Positions 35,882 through 44,884 of a stretch of 64,000 nucleotides of DNA are shown piece by piece. Positions within the stretch are counted from its first letter, which is position 1. Each line of letters starts with the position of its first letter. Source of the DNA: Dyella flava (GTDB taxonomy: Bacteria > Pseudomonadota > Gammaproteobacteria > Xanthomonadales > Rhodanobacteraceae). Where the stretch lies: the NCBI RefSeq assembly GCF_016904955.1, contig NZ_JADIKE010000036.1:262021-326020 (forward strand), given 5' to 3'. The translations under genes and the position numbers were made by a program. The notes under the pieces were generated by a model, which saw only the letters and a program-made list of their open reading frames with translations, did not search any database and was not told the DNA's origin.

Positions 35882-38389
35882 ATGCAGCCTATTGATACCG
35901 AATCGCGCGAGCGCACTGACGCGCGCGATGAGTCGTCCGTCTTTTCCGCCGACGCAACCACGTCAGCCACTGCCAACCACGTAACGATGTCCGCTACCGC
36001 CGAAGCACCCTTTGCCCTCACCCCACCTCACAACCCCGGCCAGATGCGCGTCACCAAGCGCAACGGCGGCCAGGAAATTGTCGACGTCAACAAGATCGTC
36101 CGCGCGGTCACGCGCAGCGCCGAAGGCCTGCACGCGGTCGATCCGCTGCGCGTCGCGCTGAAGACCATCGGCGGCTTGTACGACGGCGCGACCACGCTGG
36201 AGCTGGACCAGCTATCCATCCGCACCTCCGCCGCGCTCACCGCTGAAGAACCGGAATACGGCCAGCTTGCCGCGCGCCTGCTCGGCGCCTTTATCGACAA
36301 GGAAGTAAGCGGGCAGGAAATCCAGAGCTTCTCGCAATCCATCGCACGCGGTGCCGAGCTGGGCATCGTCAATGCGCGTCTGCGTGATTTCGTCAGCGCC
36401 AACGCGCGCAAGCTCAACGATGCGATCGATCTGCTCGCCACCCGTCGCTTCGAATACTTCGGCCTGCGCACGGTGTACGACCGCTACCTGCTGCGTCATC
36501 CGCAGCTGCGCAAGGTGATCGAAACGCCGCAGTACTTCTTCATGCGCATCGCCTGCGCGCTGGGCGGCAGCGAGATCGCCGAAACGCTTGAACTGTATCG
36601 CCTGCTTTCTTCGCTGGAATACATCGCCAGCTCGCCGACCCTGTTCAACTCCGGCACGGCGCACGAGCAGCTCAGCTCCTGCTTCCTGCTCGACTCGCCC
36701 ACCGATTCGCTGGAGTCGATCTACGAGAAATACGGCGACGTCGCCAAGCTCAGCAAGTTCGCCGGCGGTATCGGCCTGGCCTATTCGCGCGTGCGTTCGC
36801 GCGGTTCGCTGATCAAGGGCACCAACGGTCATTCCAACGGCCTGGTGCCATGGCTGAAGACGCTGGATGCATCCGTCGCGGCCGTGAACCAGGGCGGCAA
36901 GCGCAAGGGCGCGGCCTGCGTGTACCTGGAACCGTGGCACGCGGATATCGAGGAATTCCTCGAACTGCGCGACAACACCGGCGACGAAGCGCGCCGCACG
37001 CACAACCTCAACCTGGCCAACTGGATTCCCGACGAATTCATGCGCCGCGTCGAGCACGACGGCAACTGGTCGCTGTTCGATCCGAAGACCGTGCCGCACT
37101 TCGTGGATAGCTGGGGCGAGACGTTCGAGCGCGCCTATCACAAGGCCGAGGCCGAAGGCCTGGCGGTCAAGACGGTCAAGGCGCGCGAACTGTATGCGCG
37201 CATGCTGCGCACGCTGGCGCAGACCGGCAACGGCTGGATGACGTTCAAGGATCGCAGCAACGCGACCAGCAACCAGACGGCCAAAGCCGAAAACGTCATC
37301 CATCTTTCGAACCTGTGCACCGAGATCCTGGAAGTCACCAACGCCGGCGAAACGGCGGTGTGCAACCTGGGTTCGGTCAACCTTTCCCGGCATGTGGTGG
37401 ATGGCGCCTTCGATTTCGCCAAGCTCGCTGCGACGGTGCGTACGGCGGTGCGTCAGCTCGATCGCGTGATCGACCTCAACTTCTACCCGATCGACACCGC
37501 GGCGGTGGCCAATCGCAAGTGGCGTCCGGTGGGACTGGGCGTGATGGGCTTGCAGGATGTGTTCTTCAAGCTGCGTCTGCCGTTCGACTCGGCTGAAGCA
37601 CAGGAACTGTCCACGCGCATCGCCGAAGAGATCTACTTCAACGCCTTGTCGCAATCGAATGCACTGGCCGAACAGCACGGTGCGCACCCGGGCTTTGCGG
37701 AAAGCCGCGCCGCCAACGGTGAGCTGCAGTTCGACTACTGGAGCAACGCCAAGCCGAACGACCGCGCACGCTGGGATGCCCTGCGCGAAGCGATCAAGGC
37801 CAAGGGTCTGCGCAATTCGCTGCTGATCGCCATCGCACCGACGGCAACCATTGCCTCGATCGCCGGCTGCTACGAATGCATCGAACCGCAGGTCAGCAAC
37901 CTGTTCAAGCGTGAAACGCTGTCCGGCGACTTCCTGGTGGTGAACCGCTACCTGGTGGACGAGCTGAAGACGCTGGGCTTGTGGACGCCGGAAATCCGCG
38001 ACGCGATCAAGCTGGCGGAAGGCTCGATCCAGGGCATCAACGCCATTCCCGAGCGCCTGCGCACCATCTACCGCACCGTGTGGGAGCTGCCTCAGAAAGC
38101 ACTGATCGACCTGGCTGCAGCGCGCGGCGCCTATATCGACCAGAGCCAGTCGCTGAACCTGTTCATGGAAAATCCGAACATCGGCCAGCTCAGCTCGATG
38201 TACATGTATGCGTGGAAGGCAGGAGTGAAGACGACGTATTACCTGCGCTCGCGGCCGGCAACGAAGATTGCGAAGACGACGGTGACGGCTGCCGCTGTTG
38301 TGGCGCCGGCTCCCGATGCGCAGGAAGCGGCGACTGCTGCAGTGTTCTGTTCGCTGGAGAATCCGGAGTATTGCGAGGCTTGCCAGTAG
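35882..38389 (+). CDS. nrdA: Class Ia ribonucleotide reductase, alpha (large) subunit
   Basis: An 835-residue subunit that reduces ribonucleoside diphosphates to deoxyribonucleotides. Seen: a Ser/Thr/Ala-rich N-terminal extension (1-50), an ATP-cone (about 55-145; MRVTKRNGGQEIVDVNKIVRAV), Cys267 in LSSCFLLD, active-site Cys479 and Glu481 in SNLCTEI, Cys494 in AVCNLG, and a C-terminal redox pair YCEACQ (Cys831, Cys834). All needed residues are present. GGAG at 35870 precedes ATG 35882. A cobalamin riboswitch upstream implies expression falls when B12 is plentiful. nrdB follows after 93 bp. Confidence 0.95.
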   Translation: MQPIDTESRERTDARDESSVFSADATTSATANHVTMSATAEAPFALTPPHNPGQMRVTKRNGGQEIVDVNKIVRAVTRSAEGLHAVDPLRVALKTIGGLYDGATTLELDQLSIRTSAALTAEEPEYGQLAARLLGAFIDKEVSGQEIQSFSQSIARGAELGIVNARLRDFVSANARKLNDAIDLLATRRFEYFGLRTVYDRYLLRHPQLRKVIETPQYFFMRIACALGGSEIAETLELYRLLSSLEYIASSPTLFNSGTAHEQLSSCFLLDSPTDSLESIYEKYGDVAKLSKFAGGIGLAYSRVRSRGSLIKGTNGHSNGLVPWLKTLDASVAAVNQGGKRKGAACVYLEPWHADIEEFLELRDNTGDEARRTHNLNLANWIPDEFMRRVEHDGNWSLFDPKTVPHFVDSWGETFERAYHKAEAEGLAVKTVKARELYARMLRTLAQTGNGWMTFKDRSNATSNQTAKAENVIHLSNLCTEILEVTNAGETAVCNLGSVNLSRHVVDGAFDFAKLAATVRTAVRQLDRVIDLNFYPIDTAAVANRKWRPVGLGVMGLQDVFFKLRLPFDSAEAQELSTRIAEEIYFNALSQSNALAEQHGAHPGFAESRAANGELQFDYWSNAKPNDRARWDALREAIKAKGLRNSLLIAIAPTATIASIAGCYECIEPQVSNLFKRETLSGDFLVVNRYLVDELKTLGLWTPEIRDAIKLAEGSIQGINAIPERLRTIYRTVWELPQKALIDLAAARGAYIDQSQSLNLFMENPNIGQLSSMYMYAWKAGVKTTYYLRSRPATKIAKTTVTAAAVVAPAPDAQEAATAAVFCSLENPEYCEACQ

Positions 38390-38482
38390 TCACATTCCCG
38401 TCGCCCCGGCGCAGAGCCTGCCCCGGACTGGATCCGGGGCCGGGACCCAGCGACTTCCTACACGCTATAAATCGAGGACTCC

Positions 38483-39505
38483 ATGTCAATCACAGCAAAA
38501 GCCCAACACATCCTCGAACCGGGTTTCGAACTCACCTTGCGTCCCATGCGCTACCCTGAGTTCTACGAGATGTACCGCAACGCCATCAAGAACACCTGGA
38601 CGGTGGAGGAAGTGGATTTCTCGCTCGACGTCACCGACCTGAAGTCGAAGATGACCGATGCGGATCGCCACCTGATCCATCGCCTGGTTGCGTTCTTCGC
38701 CACCGGCGACACCATCGTTGCGAACAATCTGGTGCTGAATCTGTACCAGCACATCAACGCGCCGGAAGCGCGCATGTATCTCTCGCGCCAGCTGTACGAG
38801 GAATCGCTGCATGTGCAGTTTTACCTCACCCTGCTGGACACCTATATTCCTGATCCGAACGAACGCAACAAGGCCTTCTCCGCGATCGAGAACATCCCTT
38901 CGATCAAGCAAAAGGGTGCGTTCTGCTTCAAGTGGATCGATTCCATCCAGAACCTGCAGCGCCTGGAAACGCGTGAGCAGCGCCGGCAGTTCCTGCTCAA
39001 CCTGATCTGCTTTGCTGCCTGCATCGAGGGTCTGTTCTTCTTCGCCGCGTTTGCCTACGTGTATTTCCTGCGCTCGCGTGGCTTGTTGCATGGATTGGCC
39101 TCGGGCACCAACTGGGTGTTCCGCGACGAATCCGGGCACATGGCCTTTGCCTTCGAAGTGGTGCGTACGGTGCGTGCGCAGGAGCCGGATCTGTTTGACG
39201 AGGAGATGCGCACCCAGGTCGAGGCCATGCTGGAAGAGGCCATCGCCTGTGAGACGCAGTTTGCCGAGGACGTGCTTTCCGGCGGCGTGGCGGGTCTGTC
39301 GGTCAAGGACATGCGCCAGTACCTGGAATACTGCGCAGACCAGCGCCTGACCCAGCTCGACCTGCCGAAGAAATACGGCGCGAAGAATCCGTTCGATTTC
39401 ATGGATCTGCAGGATGTACAGGAAGTCACTAACTTCTTCGAACGCCGCGTCTCGGCCTATCAGGTCGGCGTGGAAGGCGAAGTTGCCTTTGACATGACGT
39501 TCTGA
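38483..39505 (+). CDS. nrdB: Class Ia ribonucleotide reductase, beta (small) subunit
   Basis: A 340-residue di-iron subunit that makes the tyrosyl radical used by NrdA. Seen by spacing against E. coli: Asp76 (GDTIVANN), Glu107 and His110 (EESLHVQFY), Tyr114 in the position of radical Tyr122, then IEGLFFFAAF with Glu and DESGHMAFA with Glu/His. The radical Tyr is present, so it belongs to the tyrosyl-radical class rather than the Phe-bearing class Ic. The C-terminus VEGEVAFDMTF is the usual NrdA-binding tail. Likely co-transcribed with nrdA and under the same riboswitch. Confidence 0.95.
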   Translation: MSITAKAQHILEPGFELTLRPMRYPEFYEMYRNAIKNTWTVEEVDFSLDVTDLKSKMTDADRHLIHRLVAFFATGDTIVANNLVLNLYQHINAPEARMYLSRQLYEESLHVQFYLTLLDTYIPDPNERNKAFSAIENIPSIKQKGAFCFKWIDSIQNLQRLETREQRRQFLLNLICFAACIEGLFFFAAFAYVYFLRSRGLLHGLASGTNWVFRDESGHMAFAFEVVRTVRAQEPDLFDEEMRTQVEAMLEEAIACETQFAEDVLSGGVAGLSVKDMRQYLEYCADQRLTQLDLPKKYGAKNPFDFMDLQDVQEVTNFFERRVSAYQVGVEGEVAFDMTF

Positions 39506-39519
39506 TCACCAGCGCTTGC

Positions 39520-39957
39520 ATGGATTCGCCGCAGATCGTTCTTACCGATACGCCGGATGCCAGCGAACTGCTGGCAATCCGGCGTGGGCTCGATGCCTTC
39601 AACCGCGCGGCGAGCGGTATCGACGACCAGCGTCCGATCGCGTTGCTGGTCAAGGATCCCGCGACACACGACGTGCTGGGCGGCCTGAATGGACGCACCT
39701 CGCGCGGGGTGCTGTTTGTCGATGTGTTTTTCCTGCCCGAGTCGATGCGCGGCAACGGCCTGGGCAGCCGGCTGTTGCAGATGGCGGAAGACGAAGGCCG
39801 CCGTCGCGGCTGCCGTATCGGCCTGCTGCACACCAACTCCTTTCAAGCGCCCGAGTTCTACAAAAAACACGGCTGGCGCGAATACGGCAATTTCCCCAGC
39901 GATCCACCTGGCAACCGCCGCATTTTCTTTACCAAGGATCTGATGCCGGCGACGTGA
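39520..39957 (+). CDS. GNAT family N-acetyltransferase
   Basis: A 145-residue acetyltransferase of unknown substrate. Seen: a beta-strand GVLFVDVFFLPESMRGNGLGSRLLQMAEDEGRRRG with the acetyl-CoA pyrophosphate loop (MRGNGLGS), and a C-terminal FYKKHGWREYG. It lies 14 bp after nrdB with no clear terminator between, so it may be read from the same transcript. SD is weak. Confidence 0.8.
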   Translation: MDSPQIVLTDTPDASELLAIRRGLDAFNRAASGIDDQRPIALLVKDPATHDVLGGLNGRTSRGVLFVDVFFLPESMRGNGLGSRLLQMAEDEGRRRGCRIGLLHTNSFQAPEFYKKHGWREYGNFPSDPPGNRRIFFTKDLMPAT

Positions 39958-39967
39958 GCGGCGTGGA

Positions 39968-40888
39968 TTGGGTATGCTGCGGGCATCACCGCCTGGCATG
40001 CCACGCATGACACCACGCAGATTTCTGGCCAAGGTTTTCCGCCGCATCGCCTACGAAATCGATCGCTCCCTGTTCGATCAGGCTAATGCACCGGCCACAC
40101 CGGCATCGACCGCATCAAACGCAACGCTCACGCTCACGCAGGATTTTGATCCGCTGGCCGTTCCGCTACGTGATAACAAGCTCGCCGGCTGGTTCAACGA
40201 AGAACGCCGTGAGTTGTATACCGGCTTTGCGCTTGGCCCCGATGATGTCGTCGCAGATATCGGATGCGGCACCGGCATGCATGCGCGCTTCTGCGCAGAT
40301 CAGGGCGCGCACGTCATTCTGGTGGAGGCCAACGAGGCCAAGTTGAATGTAACTCGCGCGCGCTGGGCGGCCGACAATTCGAAGGTCGAATCCCATCTGC
40401 ATAGTGCAATCCCCTTTCCGATTGCAGATGGCCGCTGCACGCGCATTGTCTGCAATGAAGTGCTTGAGCGCGTCGAAGATACTTCGGCCTTCCTGGCCGA
40501 GTTGAAGCGTATCGGCGCACCAGGTGCGCGCTACCTGATCTGCGTGCCGGCGCCTTTCAGCGAACGCGTATTGAAAAACATTGCGCACCCTTCCTACTTC
40601 GAACCGCCGAATCATATTCGCATCATTGAACCGGACGATTTCCGGCAGATGGTGACGGACGCCGGCTTGATCGTCGAATCCGAATCCAGCTACGGCGCGT
40701 ATTGGGCAATCTGGTGGTGGCTATGGTGGTGCGACCCGCAGCCGAGCACTGCACCGCGTCATCCGGTGCTCGATCACCTGGCGTTCGCCTGGAACAGCCT
40801 GCTGGATAGCGCGAGCGGCCCGCATATCAAGAAAGCACTGGACCGTTGCGTGCCCAAGAGCCAGGTGATCGTGGCGCGCAAGCCATGA
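39968..40888 (+). CDS. Class I SAM-dependent methyltransferase
   Basis: A protein of 306 residues (293 if ATG at 40007 is used). Motif I VVADIGCGTGMHARF, an acidic residue after strand 2 (ILVEAN), and a motif-IV-like IVCNEVLERVEDTSAFL support a Rossmann methyltransferase of the Methyltransf_11 type. A Trp-rich stretch (YWAIWWWLWWC) near residue 240 is hydrophobic and unusual, possibly a membrane-surface contact. Substrate unknown. The start is uncertain, as no SD separates TTG 39968, ATG 39974 and ATG 40007. Confidence 0.8.
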   Translation: MGMLRASPPGMPRMTPRRFLAKVFRRIAYEIDRSLFDQANAPATPASTASNATLTLTQDFDPLAVPLRDNKLAGWFNEERRELYTGFALGPDDVVADIGCGTGMHARFCADQGAHVILVEANEAKLNVTRARWAADNSKVESHLHSAIPFPIADGRCTRIVCNEVLERVEDTSAFLAELKRIGAPGARYLICVPAPFSERVLKNIAHPSYFEPPNHIRIIEPDDFRQMVTDAGLIVESESSYGAYWAIWWWLWWCDPQPSTAPRHPVLDHLAFAWNSLLDSASGPHIKKALDRCVPKSQVIVARKP

Positions 40889-40940
40889 TCGAAGCTGCTT
40901 TCGATACTTATCCCGCAGCCGTCTTTTCCTGATCACACAC

Positions 40941-40968
40941 AAAAACACCCGGGACCGAACACCCCGGG
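40941..40968 (-). terminator. Intrinsic terminator of the DUF2076 gene
   Basis: On the minus strand CCCGGG...CCCGGG (self-complementary stem, 40968-40963 and 40953-40948) is followed by TGTTTTT. The position, 29 bases beyond the stop codon, is right for the gene at 40997-41638. Confidence 0.8.
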
Positions 40969-40996
40969 CGTTGTCGTTGCGACTTGAAGCCGGGAA

Positions 40997-41638
40997 TTAT
41001 GTCCAGCTGTTATCGTCGTCGAAATTACCACCGTCAAAATTGGCGTCGTCGAAACCGGTGGACGAGAAATCCTGGCCGCCGCCGTTCGACAGGTTGCCGT
41101 CATCGAAGAAATTGTTTTCGGTGACGTTTTCGATGATCTCCGGCTGGCCGCCAAAGCCGCCACCGAAAAAGCCACCGCCACGGTGGCCACCGAGCAGATC
41201 CTCGATACCGTTGAACAGGAACATGCCACCGGCCACACCGGCCGCCGTGGTGGCTGCGCTGGCCAGGAAGCTCGGCGCGGCGCTCTGCGGCGCGGCGGGC
41301 GCGCCACCAAACAGGCGCTCGCGCCACGTCGGCGCCGGGGCCTGCTGTTGCGGCGGATAAGGCGGCGGGTTAGCGCCCCAGCCGGACGGCTGCCCGCCGA
41401 GGAAGCTGCCGCCTTGCTGGCCGGCCAGCTGGGCCTGCAACTGGGCGATCTGCGCCTTGGCCGCATCCAGCGCGTGCTGCTGCAACAGGCTGCGCTGCAC
41501 CAGCAGATAGAGCGCATCGGGCTGACCGGCCAGGCGTTGGCGGATCAAGGCGTCGGCCTGGGCATCCTTGCCGACGCCATTGACGGCGGCCAGGCGCTGA
41601 AGAAAGTCGTCGAGAAGGAGCTGTTCCTGGGGAGTCAT
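40997..41638 (-). CDS. DUF2076 family protein
   Basis: A 213-residue protein starting MTPQEQLLLDDFLQRLA, the hallmark opening of DUF2076. ATG at 41638 has GGAGAA upstream. The N-terminal half is helical with a coiled stretch (HALDAAKAQIAQLQAQLAGQQ), then Pro/Gln-rich, a hydrophobic GASFLASAATTAAGVAGGMFLF-like segment, and a Gly/Asn/Asp-rich tail (FDDANFDGGNFDDDN). The family is uncharacterised; some members are called periplasmic ligand-binding sensor proteins, without clear proof. Confidence 0.85.
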   Translation of the reverse strand: MTPQEQLLLDDFLQRLAAVNGVGKDAQADALIRQRLAGQPDALYLLVQRSLLQQHALDAAKAQIAQLQAQLAGQQGGSFLGGQPSGWGANPPPYPPQQQAPAPTWRERLFGGAPAAPQSAAPSFLASAATTAAGVAGGMFLFNGIEDLLGGHRGGGFFGGGFGGQPEIIENVTENNFFDDGNLSNGGGQDFSSTGFDDANFDGGNFDDDNSWT

Positions 41639-41853
41639 GGGGTTCTCCGTTGCGCTGTAGATGAATGCCGGCGCAGTGCTGGCAGTACATGGAAATATGC
41701 ACGAGATATGTGACCTCAAGAGGCGCGTCGAGTGCAGAGCGATTTCCGTGCTGCTGATATTCAGTTCATTTTGGGGCCGGCGTCTGCCGCACGCGCCGCA
41801 GTGGATACGGCCCTACTGAGCCGTTCCAGCGTAACCATTTTTCGGCGTTCAGG

Positions 41854-41894
41854 CTGCCATGTGCGCCAGGCTATGGCTATGGCGCACATGGCAG
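41854..41894. repeat. Perfect 15-bp inverted repeat
   Basis: CTGCCATGTGCGCCA and its exact complement flank an 11-base loop between DPP4 and the DUF2076 gene. No T-run adjoins it on either strand. It could protect the dpp4 mRNA 3' end or slow transcription. Confidence 0.75.
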
Positions 41895-41950
41895 ATCAGT
41901 TGCTAGCCCACCCGGTAAACCGCGCCATGCAGCGCACGCGTGCTTCCCGT

Positions 41951-44284
41951 TCAGCGCCAGGGCCAGGGCTTGAGTTCGTACTCCTGCGGCGGCGTGTCGC
42001 CGGCAAGGTTATGCACGAAGTAATCCCAGCGGCGGCGCGTGATATACGGCGTGTCCGGGCCATAGGCGTGATGCTGGTTGGGCAAGAACAACATGTCGAA
42101 ATCCTTGTTGGCCTTGATCAGCGCATCCACCACCAACAGGGTGTTGTAGGGCGGCACGTTATCGTCGATGGAACCGTGCACCAGCATCAGCTTGCCCTTG
42201 AGATTCTTGGCGATCAGCTGATTGGCCTGGCTGTCGTAATTGGTGCTGCCGTCCTTGTTGGTGACCAGCAGCCCCTGCCATTTCTCGGCCCAATCGTCTT
42301 CATAGTCGCGGTTATCGTGGTTGCCGCTTTCCGACCAGCCGACCTTGAAGAAGTCGGGATAGCGGAACATCGCATCGGCCGTGGCATCGCCGCCGCCGGA
42401 ATGGCCCCAGATGCCGACCCGGTCAAGATCGATCCAAGGATAACGCTGGGCAAGCTGCTTGATTGCCGTCACCTGATCCGGCAGCGTGTTGTCGCCCATG
42501 TTGCCGTACCACGTGTCGTGGAACGACTTGGAGCGCCACGGCGTGCCCATGCCGTCGATCGCCACCACGATAAAGCCGAGTTCGGCCAGCGACTGGTTGT
42601 CGTAGTGCGAAGGCGTGAAGCCGAAGGTTTCAACCGAGCCGGTCTGCGGACCGGGATAGATGTAATCGACGATCGGGTACTTCTTCTGCGGATCGAAATG
42701 GGTGGGCTTGAACATCAAGCCGTACAGATCCGTCTTGCCGTCGCGCGCCTTCACCGTGAACGGCACCGGCGGCTGCCAGCCGGTCGCCAGCAGGCGCTTG
42801 ATGTCGGCCTTGGCGACGGTGGCGATGATGTGTCCGTCATTGGCATCGCGCAGCACGGTGACCGGCGGCGTGGTAGTGGTCGAATAGCTGTCGACGAAAT
42901 ACTTGCCATCGTCCGACATGGTGATCTCGTGATCGGCCGGTTCCGGGGTCAGCAGCACCGGCTCGCCGCCGTCCAGGCTCACCTTCCAGAACTGCTGGTA
43001 ATACGGATTGACGCCGGCAGTGCGGCCCACTCCGCGGAACCACACCGTGCGGGTTGCCGCGTCCACTTTCAGCACTTCGGTCACATTGCCGTCGCCGCTG
43101 GTGATGGCGTGCTTGAGCTGGCCGTTGCCGAGGTCGTAGAGGTACAGGTTGCCCCAGTCGTTGCGTTCGCTAAACCAGATGGCCTCGTGTGTGCCGGGCA
43201 GGTAACGCCAGTTCACTGCGCCGTTGCCGCTCTCGTAATAGGTGGGCACATCCTCGTGGAACACGGTGCGCACTGCGCCGGTTTTCGTATCGGCGATGCG
43301 GAAGGTTTCGTGCTTGTGATCGCGCGAGGTGGATACAAAGGCGAGCGTCTTGCCATCCGGCGCCCACTTCACATCATCCCAGCCGCCATTGTCGCCGCAA
43401 CTGACGTCGTCGCAGAGAGTGGAGCGATGCTGATCGGCCGGCATGTTCAGGCGCACGACCTTGTGGGCAGGCACGTCGATGACCACGCGTTCGATCATCG
43501 TGATATTCGCATCGCCCGGCAGTGGGTATTTCCAGGCCTGCAGTTCGGGATGGCCCACCTTGGTGGTGACCAGGTACATGTCGCCATCGCGGCGCTGATC
43601 CTGCTGGAAGGTCGCGATCTGCTTCGAATCGGGCGACCATTCCAGAATGGCGTTATCGGTGTGCTTCCAGCCCGCGTTGTCGGTGGCGTAGCCGAAGTTT
43701 TCCACGCCGTCGGTGGTGAGCTGGGTTTCCTTGCCGGTGGCGACATCGCGCACCCACAGGTTCCAGTTGCGGATAAAGGCTTCCTGCTTGCGATCCGGCG
43801 ACAGCACGCCCGGCTCCTTGCCTTCCTTCACCGGCGCGCATTCGCCGGCGCCCTGCAGATTGCAAAGGTATTTTTTGCCCGCCGCCTCGATTTCGTCGCG
43901 CCCGTCGGCGGCGACCCGGAAATCGGTGATGCCAAGTTTGTCGGCCTTGACTGTCTTATCGCCGGCCTTGGTCAACGCTCCCGCCAGCTTGACGTGGTCG
44001 AACAGCGGCGAAGCGCTGCCGTTGGTTGCATCCATTTGCAGATAGTGGTCGCCGCCGGCGTCGTGATCGACGTACCAGAAATGCGTGCCATCCATCCAAT
44101 GCACCGTGCGCACCGCGTGATCCACCAGCGGCGCGGTGTTGTACATCATGAAGCGCTCGGCCTGCGCGTAGTCCTGCGCAGTCAGCGTCCGGCCCTCGGC
44201 CATCGCGCTGCCGGCACTCGATGCCGCCAGCAGCCCACACAACAGAGCGCCGTAAAGACGCGACATGCCGATTGTCGAACGCAT
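41951..44284 (-). CDS. Dipeptidyl peptidase IV (S9B family)
   Basis: A 777-residue exopeptidase that removes X-Pro or X-Ala dipeptides, periplasmic or surface-exposed. Seen: start ATG 44284 with GGGAG upstream, signal peptide ending SAMA|EG, a beta-propeller domain (about 60-520), and a C-terminal hydrolase domain with Ser629 in GHSGGG, Asp707/708 in HGSIDDN and His738/739 in HHAYG. The elbow is GHSGGG rather than the GWSYGG of animal DPP4. It may feed peptides to importers; no transporter is adjacent. Confidence 0.92.
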   Translation of the reverse strand: MRSTIGMSRLYGALLCGLLAASSAGSAMAEGRTLTAQDYAQAERFMMYNTAPLVDHAVRTVHWMDGTHFWYVDHDAGGDHYLQMDATNGSASPLFDHVKLAGALTKAGDKTVKADKLGITDFRVAADGRDEIEAAGKKYLCNLQGAGECAPVKEGKEPGVLSPDRKQEAFIRNWNLWVRDVATGKETQLTTDGVENFGYATDNAGWKHTDNAILEWSPDSKQIATFQQDQRRDGDMYLVTTKVGHPELQAWKYPLPGDANITMIERVVIDVPAHKVVRLNMPADQHRSTLCDDVSCGDNGGWDDVKWAPDGKTLAFVSTSRDHKHETFRIADTKTGAVRTVFHEDVPTYYESGNGAVNWRYLPGTHEAIWFSERNDWGNLYLYDLGNGQLKHAITSGDGNVTEVLKVDAATRTVWFRGVGRTAGVNPYYQQFWKVSLDGGEPVLLTPEPADHEITMSDDGKYFVDSYSTTTTPPVTVLRDANDGHIIATVAKADIKRLLATGWQPPVPFTVKARDGKTDLYGLMFKPTHFDPQKKYPIVDYIYPGPQTGSVETFGFTPSHYDNQSLAELGFIVVAIDGMGTPWRSKSFHDTWYGNMGDNTLPDQVTAIKQLAQRYPWIDLDRVGIWGHSGGGDATADAMFRYPDFFKVGWSESGNHDNRDYEDDWAEKWQGLLVTNKDGSTNYDSQANQLIAKNLKGKLMLVHGSIDDNVPPYNTLLVVDALIKANKDFDMLFLPNQHHAYGPDTPYITRRRWDYFVHNLAGDTPPQEYELKPWPWR

Positions 44285-44480
44285 GCTTGCTCCCAATGAA
44301 CTTGCCGAAGAACTCGAAACAGCCACCGCCGGCGCTGTCCCCAACCAGGCATCCTAACCCGGACACCGTCTGCTCACCCCTGCCAAAGGTACTCAAGAAC
44401 CCGGCTACCGGCACGCCCCGCATGGCGCCGTGGCCGGCGTGGCTTTATTGTGTACGGCCCTTTCTCACCGCTGATCCGCC

Positions 44481-44867
44481 ATGACCTCCACCCTGCCCGA
44501 AGCCCACCTGCTGGAAATGGTCTTTCCGGACCACACCAACCACCTGGGCACGTTGTTCGGTGGACAGGCCCTGGCCTGGATGGACAAGGCCGCCTTTATC
44601 GTCGCCTCGCGTCATGCGCGGCGCACCGTGGTCACCGCGCGCTCGGAGGAAGTGAACTTCCGCGTCCCGGTACGCAAAGGACAACTGGTGGAGTTGGTCG
44701 CGCGCATCGTCGGCACCGGGCGTAGCTCGATGCAGGTGGAAGTGGAGATGACCGCGGAAGACCCGCTCACCGGCGACCGCCGCATCTGCACCACCGGGCG
44801 CTTTGTGATGATCGCGCTCGATTCCAACGGCTCGCCCACGGCTGTACCGCAGTTGCACTCCGCCTGA
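44481..44867 (+). CDS. Acyl-CoA thioesterase (YciA/hotdog type)
   Basis: A 128-residue hotdog-fold thioesterase that hydrolyses acyl-CoA. Seen: VFPDHTNHLGTLFGGQALAWMDKAAFIVASRHARRTVVTAR, with the HLGTLFGG loop and Asp of the active site. The length is normal for the single-domain YciA group. It is divergent from DPP4 with a 196-bp gap and is followed by a GST gene after 17 bp, probably co-transcribed. Confidence 0.9.
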   Translation: MTSTLPEAHLLEMVFPDHTNHLGTLFGGQALAWMDKAAFIVASRHARRTVVTARSEEVNFRVPVRKGQLVELVARIVGTGRSSMQVEVEMTAEDPLTGDRRICTTGRFVMIALDSNGSPTAVPQLHSA

Positions 44868-44884
44868 TACCCGGATAACTGACC

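Noticed and set aside
38483-39505. Possible class Ic NrdB lacking the radical tyrosine
   Set aside because: Tyr114 falls at the E. coli Tyr122 position when aligned on Asp76, Glu107 and His110, so the radical residue is present.
41732-44299. 855-residue plus-strand frame opposite dpp4
   Set aside because: Antisense to a well-supported S9 peptidase with intact catalytic residues; no motif of its own.
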